From: Maribacter halichondriae
GTDB lineage: Bacteria; Bacteroidota; Bacteroidia; Flavobacteriales; Flavobacteriaceae
Assembly: GCF_027474825.1 (NCBI RefSeq)
Contig: NZ_CP107030.1
Location: 1,804,529 to 1,868,528 of the forward strand
Reading direction: 5' to 3'
Length of the DNA stretch: 64,000 bases
Part shown: piece by piece, positions 43,622 to 52,000 of the stretch
Numbering within the stretch: position 1 is the stretch's first letter
Layout of the letters: each line of letters starts with the position of its first letter
Position numbers and translations under genes: made by a program
Notes under the pieces: model-generated
The model's input: only the letters and a program-made list of their open reading frames with translations
Database searches by the model: none
What the model was told of the DNA's origin: nothing

Positions 43622-45811
43622 ATGTCGAAGCAGAAGAAGAAAGTAAGAAACCATAGAAAGAACGAAATTACAAGAGGTATTTTTACCGTACTTGAAAAAG
43701 AACCCAAAAAAAGTTTTAACTACAAACAAATAGCGGCCAAAATTGGGGTTATAGATGCCCATGACCGAAATTTGTTGATTAAAAGATTGGCACAGTTAAA
43801 AGAAGATAAACGAATAGTTGAAGAAGGTCGCGGTAATTACAAAGTGACCCCTTCGACTAAAATATATCATACCGGAACAGTGGATATTACTGGCCGAGGT
43901 AATGCCTACATAGTTATTGAAGGCATAGATGACGATGTTTTTGTACCTTTTAATAAGCTAAAGAAAGCGTTCCATAGAGATACGGTAGAAGTCTATATCT
44001 TTCCAAGAAGAAACGGAAAAAAGCTTGAGGGAGAAATTACAAAAGTCGTTGAAAGAAACAAGATGACTTTTGTTGGTATTGTTGATATGCAACCGAATTT
44101 TGCCTTTATCCGTCCCACGGATTTTAGGATGTATACAGATATTTTTGTAGGAAAAGATAAAATAGGTAGTGCCAAAGACGGTGATAAGGTTTTAGTGGAA
44201 ATCACGGAATGGCCGGATGATGCAGATTCACCATTTGGAAAAGTTACCGAGGTGTTAGGTAAACCAGGTGAGCATGATACGGAAATCCATTCCATTTTGG
44301 CGGAATACGGACTGCCTTATACATTTCCTGTTGAGGTGGAGCGTTTTGCCGAAACCCTTGATACCAGTATTAAACCGGAAGAAATTAATAGACGAAGGGA
44401 TATGCGCGATGTATTGACCTTTACTATCGATCCAAAAGATGCCAAAGATTTTGATGATGCGCTCTCTTTTAAAGTTTTAGAAAACGGTAATTACGAAATA
44501 GGTATTCATATAGCCGATGTTTCCCATTATTTGGAAATCGATACAGTTTTGGATGATGAAGCATATGAACGGGCCACTTCGGTATATTTGGTAGATCGAG
44601 TGGTACCCATGTTACCGGAAATATTATCGAACAATGCTTGTTCCTTACGTCCCAATGAAGAAAAATATACGTTTTCGGCCATTTTTGAACTGGATGAAAA
44701 TGCAGGAATCAAAAACCAATGGTTCGGAAGAACGGTAATCGATTCGAACGAGCGTTTTGCCTATGAGGAAGCGCAATATATCATTGAGAATAAGAACGGC
44801 AATATTCCTAAAGATATTTCAATTCGGAAAGATGGGTATTCCGTATCTCAGGAAGTTGTAGAGGCTACCTTGACAATGGATCGGTTGGCCAAAATAATGA
44901 GGAGTAGACGCATGGATCAAGGTGCTATTTCCTTCGATAAGGTAGAGGTTCGCTTCAATCTGAATGAAAAAAGCGAACCAGAAGGGGTCTATTTCAAAGA
45001 ATCAAAAGATGCCAACAAATTGATTGAGGAATTTATGTTATTGGCCAATCGTAAAGTAGCCGAATACATTGGAAAACAAAAACCAACAAAAACATTTGTA
45101 TATCGAATTCACGATGACCCCGATGAAGACAAATTAATTGCCCTAAACGGGATTATATCCCGTTTTGGACATAAGTTGGTGTTCAAGGATAAAAAATCCA
45201 TCAGCGCCTCACTAAATAAGCTTCTTGAGGATGTCAAGGGCAGAAAAGAACAGAATTTGGTAGATACATTGGCTATTCGAAGTATGAGCAAGGCTATTTA
45301 TACGACCGACAATATCGGGCACTATGGTCTGGCATTTGATTATTACACCCATTTTACCTCTCCTATACGTAGATATCCTGACGTTATGGTCCATCGTCTT
45401 TTACAACATTATTTAGACGGCGGAAATTCGGCAAAGGCGGAAGTCTACGAGCAAAAATGCAAGCATTCCTCAGATATGGAATATCTGGCCTCAAGTGCCG
45501 AACGCGATTCCATCAAGTATATGCAGATAAAATTCATGCAGGATAATCAGGACCAAGAGTTTGTAGGGGTTATTTCCGGGGTTACAGAATGGGGCATGTA
45601 TGTCGAGATTATCGAGAACAAATGTGAGGGCATGGTTCGTATTCGGGATATCAAAGGCGATTATTATATCTTTGATGAAAAGAATTATGCCATAGTGGGC
45701 GAACGCACCAAAAAAACCTATACTCTTGGGGATGAGGTGGTGGTTATGGTAAAAAATACCGATTTAATAAAGCGCCACCTTGATTTCGCCTTGATAGGAA
45801 AGAATGAATAG
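43622..45811 (+). CDS. rnr: Ribonuclease R
   Basis: 3'-5' exoribonuclease of the RNase II/R family that degrades structured RNA. Order of domains: N-terminal helix-turn-helix-like region (residues ~20-75, with YKQIAAKIGVIDAHDR), cold-shock OB domains (~80-220), RNB catalytic domain starting at IDPKDAKDFDDALSF (~269-283), whose Asp residues bind Mg2+, and a C-terminal S1 domain from ~645 (FVGVISGVTEWGMYVEI). Length, 729 residues, is normal. I choose the ATG at 43622, preceding a basic N-terminus MSKQKKKVRNHRKN; a TTG at 43610 is less likely. It follows a 600-base gap, and a DUF2807 gene begins 57 bases after it. Confidence 0.95.
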   Translation: MSKQKKKVRNHRKNEITRGIFTVLEKEPKKSFNYKQIAAKIGVIDAHDRNLLIKRLAQLKEDKRIVEEGRGNYKVTPSTKIYHTGTVDITGRGNAYIVIEGIDDDVFVPFNKLKKAFHRDTVEVYIFPRRNGKKLEGEITKVVERNKMTFVGIVDMQPNFAFIRPTDFRMYTDIFVGKDKIGSAKDGDKVLVEITEWPDDADSPFGKVTEVLGKPGEHDTEIHSILAEYGLPYTFPVEVERFAETLDTSIKPEEINRRRDMRDVLTFTIDPKDAKDFDDALSFKVLENGNYEIGIHIADVSHYLEIDTVLDDEAYERATSVYLVDRVVPMLPEILSNNACSLRPNEEKYTFSAIFELDENAGIKNQWFGRTVIDSNERFAYEEAQYIIENKNGNIPKDISIRKDGYSVSQEVVEATLTMDRLAKIMRSRRMDQGAISFDKVEVRFNLNEKSEPEGVYFKESKDANKLIEEFMLLANRKVAEYIGKQKPTKTFVYRIHDDPDEDKLIALNGIISRFGHKLVFKDKKSISASLNKLLEDVKGRKEQNLVDTLAIRSMSKAIYTTDNIGHYGLAFDYYTHFTSPIRRYPDVMVHRLLQHYLDGGNSAKAEVYEQKCKHSSDMEYLASSAERDSIKYMQIKFMQDNQDQEFVGVISGVTEWGMYVEIIENKCEGMVRIRDIKGDYYIFDEKNYAIVGERTKKTYTLGDEVVVMVKNTDLIKRHLDFALIGKNE

Positions 45812-45868
45812 TACAATTTTTTGGAATGGAATTTGTTTAAAGAAGGTAGCAACCTGCTAAAAACTGAT

Positions 45869-46552
45869 ATGATACAAAAAATAGGATTTCTTCTTGTGCT
45901 GCTATTTGGCCTACAAGTCGCAAATGCCCAAGATGAAAAAATAACCAAGAACCTGGAGACTTTTAAAGAAATAAAGGCTTTCGATGGTTTGTCGGTCAAA
46001 CTTATCAAGTCCGATGTTAACAAGGCCGTAATTTCGGGCGAAAATATAGATAAGGTCGCCATCGTAAATAATGATGGGGTATTAAAGCTGCGCATGCAAA
46101 TTGGCAAGATATTCAGCGGATATAAAACCTTTGTCGACGTGTATTATTCCGATAAGATAATTATCATCGATGTGAACGAAGATGCTAGAATCTCTTCCGC
46201 TGACATTATAAAACAAGACGTACTTGAGCTAAAGGCGCAAGAAGGCGGTGAATTGGATATTAATGCAGAAGTTGAACAGATGCTGATAAAGACCGTGACT
46301 GGCGGGGTCATTGAGACTTCAGGTTCTTCAGACCTGCAAGACGTGGCGATAAATACCGGAGGTGTTTATGAGGGCAAGGCCTTCAAAACTAAATTTTCAA
46401 CGGTAAACGTAAATGCGGGATCAAAAGCAGAAATATATGCATCCGACTATGTGAAAGCCACAGTAAAAGCCGGTGGTGAGGTTCTTGTCTACGGGGATCC
46501 CGCAAAAATGGATGAAAAAACAGTATTTGGAGGAAAGATTACCCGAATGTAA
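45869..46552 (+). CDS. DUF2807 (GIN domain) secreted protein
   Basis: Exported protein with the head GIN domain (DUF2807), a right-handed beta-helix-like fold frequent in Bacteroidota and of unknown function. The start at 45869 gives a signal peptide ending ANAQ at about residue 21; an upstream TTG would add 16 residues before it. Repeating short strands appear (FDGLSVKLIKSD, NVNAGSKAEIYASDYVKATV, KAGGEVLVYGDPAKMD). At 227 residues it is normal length. It lies between rnr and a LysE-type exporter on the same strand with short gaps, so the three may be cotranscribed. Confidence 0.88.
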   Translation: MIQKIGFLLVLLFGLQVANAQDEKITKNLETFKEIKAFDGLSVKLIKSDVNKAVISGENIDKVAIVNNDGVLKLRMQIGKIFSGYKTFVDVYYSDKIIIIDVNEDARISSADIIKQDVLELKAQEGGELDINAEVEQMLIKTVTGGVIETSGSSDLQDVAINTGGVYEGKAFKTKFSTVNVNAGSKAEIYASDYVKATVKAGGEVLVYGDPAKMDEKTVFGGKITRM

Positions 46553-46586
46553 CCCAGTTATTTAATTTAAAAATCGAGCACCCAAT

Positions 46587-47276
46587 ATGTGGGATGATAT
46601 ACAGGCAGCGATTCCCTTGGGCTTTTTTTTAAGCTTTATGATCGGACCTGTATTCTTCGTATTGCTCGAAACTAGTGCAATCAAAGGTTTTAGGGCCGCC
46701 CTGGTTTTTGATTTGGGCGTGATTCTAGCCGATATTCTTTTTATTACAGCTGCCTATTTCAGCAGTTTTCAACTTTTGGAAAACTTGAGCAATCAACCTG
46801 GGCTTTACGTTTTTGGTGGGGTTATTCTTTTGGTATATGGCATCACGACGATTGTAAAGAAAGAAGGCAAGGCCAAAGTGGCAAAGGGAGCTGAAAAAAC
46901 AGCAGTAAAAGTAAATAAGGGCTATCCAGGGCTTTTTCTTAAGGGTTTTTTACTCAATTTTATCAATATAGGGGTGCTGGTCTTTTGGTTAGGTGTTATT
47001 ATTGTGGTGGGCCCCAGTCTGGACAATGACTCCAACCGCATTATCACTTTTTTCAGCACTATGGTCATCGCCTATTTTGTAACGGATATTCTAAAAATTC
47101 TTTTGGCAAAACAATTGAAGCGTAAACTTACCGTGAGACGCATACGATTGATAAAAAAAGGTTTGGGAATTATTCTAATGATATGTGGAGTGGTGCTTAT
47201 TGTCAAGGGGTTTTTGCCCAAAGACCGGTTTAATATAGAAAAAGGCATCGAACGCATCGAACATATTAGGGAATGA
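46587..47276 (+). CDS. LysE/RhtB family translocator
   Basis: Inner-membrane amino-acid or metabolite exporter of the LysE superfamily, 229 residues. Six hydrophobic segments are visible, beginning AAIPLGFFLSFMIGPVFFVL, which carries the family motif with GP in the first span, then DLGVILADILFITAAY and FLLNFINIGVLVFWLG. A basic cytoplasmic loop lies near the middle (KKEGKAKVAKGAEKTAVK). The substrate is unknown. The gene ends before a tRNA-Cys fragment and terminator. Confidence 0.88.
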   Translation: MWDDIQAAIPLGFFLSFMIGPVFFVLLETSAIKGFRAALVFDLGVILADILFITAAYFSSFQLLENLSNQPGLYVFGGVILLVYGITTIVKKEGKAKVAKGAEKTAVKVNKGYPGLFLKGFLLNFINIGVLVFWLGVIIVVGPSLDNDSNRIITFFSTMVIAYFVTDILKILLAKQLKRKLTVRRIRLIKKGLGIILMICGVVLIVKGFLPKDRFNIEKGIERIEHIRE

Positions 47277-47313
47277 CCTCGGCACCATCATAAGGACTAG
47301 CCAGTTTTTCGAG

Positions 47314-47355
47314 AGGCATCGAGCGCCCCGAGACTTCGGGGGCACCGCTGTACAA
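47314..47355 (-). repeat. Partial, altered copy of the tRNA-Cys 3' half
   Basis: AGGCATCGAGCG (47314-47325) and ACCGCTGTACAA (47344-47355) are identical to bases 47399-47410 and 47418-47429 of the intact tRNA-Cys. Between them the T-loop is replaced by an 18-base segment with a hairpin CCCCGA-GACT-TCGGGG. No 5' half is found. This is a relic from duplication or from integration at the tRNA 3' end. Confidence 0.65.
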
Positions 47356-47365
47356 TATCCTAAAT

Positions 47366-47397
47366 AAAAAAGCCCCCCAAGTCTAGGAGGCTTTTGG
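47366..47397. terminator. Bidirectional terminator between LysE gene and tRNA-Cys
   Basis: AAAAGCC (47368-47374) pairs with GGCTTTT (47389-47395), extended inside by CC/GG with one mismatch. A-rich and T-rich flanks allow it to end both the plus-strand LysE transcript and the minus-strand tRNA. Confidence 0.75.
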
Positions 47398-47398
47398 G

Positions 47399-47469
47399 AG
47401 GCATCGAGCGGATTCGAACCGCTGTACAAGCTTTTGCAGAGCTGTGCCTAGCCACTCGGCCACGATGCC
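47399..47469 (-). tRNA. tRNA-Cys (GCA)
   Basis: On the minus strand the acceptor stem GGCATCG pairs with CGATGCC, the D-arm is GCCGAGTGGCTAGGC, the anticodon loop CTGCAAA carries GCA at positions 34-36, and the T-arm contains GGTTCGAATCC. The discriminator base is T (U73), the cysteine identity base. CCA is not encoded. Length is 71 bases. A consensus promoter stands just upstream, and a terminator just downstream. Confidence 0.95.
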
Positions 47470-47480
47470 ATTTTAAGCTG

Positions 47481-47488
47481 CAAAGGTA
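47481..47488 (-). promoter_or_regulatory. -7 element of the tRNA-Cys promoter
   Basis: TACCTTTG on the minus strand exactly matches TAnnTTTG and lies 11 bases before the tRNA 5' end. The -33 region is a T-rich stretch rather than a clear TTG. The tRNA is thus expressed independently of folB. Confidence 0.6.
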
Positions 47489-47512
47489 ATGTGTTTTTAA
47501 ATATTGAAAAAC

Positions 47513-47875
47513 TTAAGCCGTTCTTTTTTCTTTTAGGATAACGGTGACGTTTTCTACGTCGCCGCCAATAGGAGGGTTTATTTTCGATACCGATACCTTG
47601 GCTTTGGAAACTTCTCGTAGCTCAGAAAAAATGCGATGTAAGATTCTTTTTGCCACATGTTCCAAAAGTTTCGAGGCTATTTTCATTTCTTCCTTGACAA
47701 TGCGGTTCAGATGAACGTAGTCGACCGTGTCTATCAAGCTATCGGAAAGTGAAGCTTTCTTCAGGGGCGCATTGACGGAAATGTTTACCAAGTATTCGCT
47801 TCCTATAATAGCCTCTTCCTTTAAACATCCATGATGTGCATAGATTTTAATATTCCTGACCTTTATTTTACCCAT
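47513..47875 (-). CDS. folB: Dihydroneopterin aldolase
   Basis: Folate-pathway enzyme that cleaves dihydroneopterin to 6-hydroxymethyl-dihydropterin and glycolaldehyde. The N-terminal motif VRNIKIYAHHGCLKEEAIIG and the C-terminal KVSVSKINPPIGGDVENVTV are diagnostic; the conserved Glu of the substrate pocket is in the first of these and the Lys in the second. Length 120 is the normal value. It lies 43 bases upstream of tRNA-Cys on the same strand, but that tRNA has its own promoter. A consensus promoter precedes the ATG. Confidence 0.95.
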   Translation of the reverse strand: MGKIKVRNIKIYAHHGCLKEEAIIGSEYLVNISVNAPLKKASLSDSLIDTVDYVHLNRIVKEEMKIASKLLEHVAKRILHRIFSELREVSKAKVSVSKINPPIGGDVENVTVILKEKRTA

Positions 47876-47892
47876 GCCGAATAATATTTGGG

Positions 47893-47925
47893 CAAACTTA
47901 AACCAATCTGATGAAAAATCACCAA
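47893..47925 (-). promoter_or_regulatory. folB promoter
   Basis: On the minus strand TTG (47925-47923), 22 bases and TAAGTTTG (47900-47893) match TTG-N17-23-TAnnTTTG. The -7 element ends 17 bases before the folB ATG, leaving a short leader. Between this and the sprF-like stop is a ~130-base non-coding stretch with GTCTAAC repeats and no recognised gene. Confidence 0.55.
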
Positions 47926-48056
47926 TAGCGAACTATCCGATAAACTGGTCGAAGGAAAAAAGCTCAATAACCTTAGTAAGACTGTATTGACATACAATGA
48001 ACAAGAAGTAAGTAAATTTTTTCTAACGTCTAACAGCGAAGCGGTCTAACATCTTT

Positions 48057-49013
48057 TTAATAAGTACACCTACAATTACTAATACCTTGAAAGAGATCAA
48101 CACCAATGGTAATGACATGCGTTCCAGTACTATAGCCCAATATTTCGTTCAAAATGATTTGATAACTGTATCCAAAGTAGAAATTACTCTTTTTAAGTCC
48201 TGCCAAGGGCGCAACATAAAGCGGCGAACCTATTTGATCGTTCAGAAAACGATAGTTGACCCCAAAGTAATAGTAGTCCTCGAACTCATAGACACGAAAT
48301 TTCAGGTTTAGGTCCGTTTCGGAGCGTCCATCACTTTCGAACAGTTTGAAAAGAATGGAAGGTTCAATCTCTAAACGGCTATTCTTATTTTTCATGTAGC
48401 GATATCCCGTGTAGACATAATAATTCCTTAGCTCGTTCGGTTCATCGATATTGAAGGTCAAGCTTCTAGGATCTTTGTTGATGAGGTTGGATGCATTTAA
48501 ACTAAGGTAGAACTTATCATACCGATAAAGCGCCCCAACATCAAAGTTATGGTTCGTGGTCTGTCGATTGTTTACGATACCACCGTCAGGAAAGTTGATC
48601 AAATCAAACTTGTCGATATCGATGCGAAACTGGTTAAAATTATAGGACAGCCCGAACGAAAGAAACTCATCCTCATAACGGTCAAGTGTCAAGTGATGTG
48701 CAAAAGAAATGCGCGCCCCCTGTTGTTTTGTGTATCCGTTACTGTCGTTATAAAGAAACAGACCCACACCAGATTTTTCACCTAATCGCATATCTGCTGC
48801 CAATGACTGGGTTCTAGGCGCATCTTTAATACCGACCCATTGTGCAAGTCCGTTCAACCGTATTTTGATATGATCACCGATACCGGCATAGGTAGGCGAC
48901 AGAACAAAAGGGTTGTCGGCTAGATATTGTGAGAGTTGGGGCGAGTTAAGCTCTTGACCCCAAGAAAAGAAAGTACAAACAAACAACGTTAAGGTCAATA
49001 CTATTTTACGCAT
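48057..49013 (-). CDS. PorP/SprF family type IX secretion membrane protein
   Basis: Outer-membrane beta-barrel protein of the PorP/SprF family, which anchors or assists export of cell-surface proteins via the type IX secretion system. A signal peptide ends near residue 20 (FFSWGQE). The typical N-terminal motif NPFVLSPTYAGIGDHIKI and repeated amphipathic strands (FGLSYNFNQFRIDIDKF, YYFGVNYRFLN) are present. Length 318 is usual. It begins 17 bases after the stop of the giant sprB-like gene, the same order as sprB-sprF in Flavobacterium johnsoniae, where SprF is needed for SprB to reach the surface. The role here is inferred from that pairing. Confidence 0.9.
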   Translation of the reverse strand: MRKIVLTLTLFVCTFFSWGQELNSPQLSQYLADNPFVLSPTYAGIGDHIKIRLNGLAQWVGIKDAPRTQSLAADMRLGEKSGVGLFLYNDSNGYTKQQGARISFAHHLTLDRYEDEFLSFGLSYNFNQFRIDIDKFDLINFPDGGIVNNRQTTNHNFDVGALYRYDKFYLSLNASNLINKDPRSLTFNIDEPNELRNYYVYTGYRYMKNKNSRLEIEPSILFKLFESDGRSETDLNLKFRVYEFEDYYYFGVNYRFLNDQIGSPLYVAPLAGLKKSNFYFGYSYQIILNEILGYSTGTHVITIGVDLFQGISNCRCTY

Positions 49014-49030
49014 GCTTTTTAGGTTAAGTT

Positions 49031-52000
49031 TTAACGATAAAGGGTAAAATGTCCTACAAATTCTCTGTCATCTTCCTCTCCTTTGAGTTTTATTACGTAC
49101 CAATAATCTCCAGAAGGCAATTCTTTGCCTTGGTAGATACCGTTCCATCCTTGGTCGTTGTAGCCCAATCTGTAAACCTCTCTACCATAACGATCAAATA
49201 TGATGGTTAGTATTTCTGGAAAGGCTTCCATGTTTTTCGGTTTCCAAGTATCGTTTAGGCCGTCACCATCGGAAGGCGTAAAGAAATTCGGAATTTCGAT
49301 GTCGATGAATTCCATATATATACTGGTTATGGCCTCACAATCGTTTTCATCGACGACCCGTACCTCGTACGTATCGCTTCTACGGATTCTGAACGTATTG
49401 TCCGCACCATTGTTCTCATCATCGAAATAGAACGTATATCCTTCTTTTCCACCCGAGGCCGTTGCCGTTATTTCATTAAGATTTAGCTGCTCGGCAGTGA
49501 CGGTCAAAGGCTCGAAATTCTCGATTTCAAAAGGAATGGTAAGGATACACCCATTGGCATGTGCAATGACAATATAATGGCTGCCCGGTGCAATATCCCT
49601 AAAATCAGGATTCAATTGCATATCGGCTGTATCTTCTGAATCCAAAGCATATAGCACATCACCGATTACGGATTCGTCTTCAAGGGTAATGTTCACATAA
49701 TTGTTCGGAGTATCGCCTGTACATTCGTAAACGGGTTCCACAAATGCATTTAGGTTAACACCTTCTTCAACCTCTACCACAATATTCGTTTGGCAATCGT
49801 TTGCATCCCTAACAAATAGTACGTGATTGCCTGCTGGCAAACCAGGAAATTCGATTTGGTCCAGCGTAACAGGCACAAAGTCAGTTGCCGTATTTGAGTT
49901 GAATGCAGCGCGATACGGTGCGGTACCACCAAGTATCGTCAATGTTATGGTGCCGTCCTCGCTTCCTGCGCAGATTTCGGGTGTTGCCACTGCACTAACG
50001 GTCAAAACTTCTGGAGCGCCTATTGTTTCCGTAAACGATTCGAAACAGCCATTTTGGTCTTGGGCGATGATTGTATAAGTTCCAGGTGCCAAATCGTCAA
50101 ACACGTTGTTCGTATCGAATTGGTTGAGGTTGGGTGAAATAGCATAGATATATCCACCCGCACCACCGGAAGGAGTTACCGTAATACTTCCATTTTCATC
50201 CCCAAAACACAATACATCAACTACATCTCTTGTAAAGGCCAGGGGTTCTGGCTGACCAATTACGACCTGCTCCGCGCCTGTGGTACAATCCTCACTAATG
50301 ACGGTCACATAATATGTTCCGGCCAGTAAGCCTCCGAATTCGCCCGTAGGTTGAGCCGAACCGGTAACGCTGTTGGTCAATGCCGCATCCGTGAAGAGCT
50401 CGAACATATAGTTGCCCATACCAAATTCGGCACTAGCATAAATAATCCCTGTGCTATCACCATTACAATTGACGGATACAATTTGGTCAACAGTCAACAC
50501 CAATGGAATAATCTCATTTTCGGTAATGGCGTTCGAAGCTACCGATTCACACAAGTTGACCGCATCACGCACATAATACTGATGTGTACCTGCTCCCAAA
50601 GTGCCGGAAGCCGGCAAAGGCATTGGATTACTCGTCATCGGAGACCAATTGGTATTGTCTACACTATAATCATAAGATCCACTTCTACCGCCTGTAGCAG
50701 TTAGCTCAAACTCAACTCCTGTTGCACAGGTCAATGGATCTGTACGGATCAATGAAGCCGAAACCTTACTAGGCTCATCGATGATGACCTGATTGGTTTC
50801 CACATCGCAATTCCACCCATCGGAAACGGTAATGCTATAGATTCCACCAGCAAGACCTGTAAAAGTGTTATTGGATTGTGGCCCGGAACTGAAATCGATT
50901 GTAGTGCCTGCGGCATCATAATAGTTTAATTGATATTGATAGGTACCACTACCACCACCGGCAACATTGGCAGTTACAGTTCCGGTGGTATCGCCGAAAC
51001 ATGCCAGATCGGTAGTCAACGGTGTCGCATTGGCCACTATTTGTGAAGGTTCGACTAGAATTTCGGTATCAGTTATGACACAACCCGGTGTACGGGCACT
51101 ATCTGTTATCGATACCGTATAGTTTTCTGCTGAAAGCCCCGTGAACACAAAACTCAATACATCATCAGCGGTATAGACCTGACCAGTATCCGTATTGGTC
51201 AACACGATATCATAGGGCGCAACTCCACCACTAGGATCGACAAGAATCTCGCCTTGATCGTTGGTACAAGTTACATTCGCTAACGGATCAACGATTGCGG
51301 TCAACGGCATATCGGGTGAAATAATGGTAATTACATTCGAATCGTCCGAGCAGCGTGTACTGGTAGGGTCGGTTTCGACTACGATTACATAGTAATTTCC
51401 TCCAGAAAGTCCATTTATCGTCAATGGATTTGTTGCCGTGTTCCCAGAACCTGTTTGTGCACTTGTTCCGGCTTGGGTAAACACTTCAAAATCGTAATCT
51501 CCAGAACTGCCGGTCAATCCGGTCACATTGATTTCCAAAGAACCATTATTATCACCAAAACAGATTACGGGATCTATGGCAGTAGCCGTTACTTCGATTA
51601 GGTCGTACAGCGCGATCGTATAAGTAGCCGTATCTACATAACATCCTGTTGTGGTATCGGTAATACGGAAGGAATAATTACCCACATCGGTCAAGTCGAA
51701 TGTTGCAGTATTGCCCGTACTGGCCGTCTGTGTTCCGTTTGGATTGCCTAATGGTAACAATTCATACGTATAGGTATGGGGATTGCCATCATCGGTAACG
51801 GCAATGACCACTTCTTCGCGACCATTTACACAGGTTATCGCATCTGAAAGCGCAACTGCAGCGGTGAAAACGTTCAATGGGTCGATAACCTGTGTAGGTA
51901 TCGTAAACAAACAACCGTTGGCATCACGAATAACGATATCATAATTACCCGCAGTATTCACAGTATGAGTAAACACATCTCCGCCGGTTGGCAAGAATGA

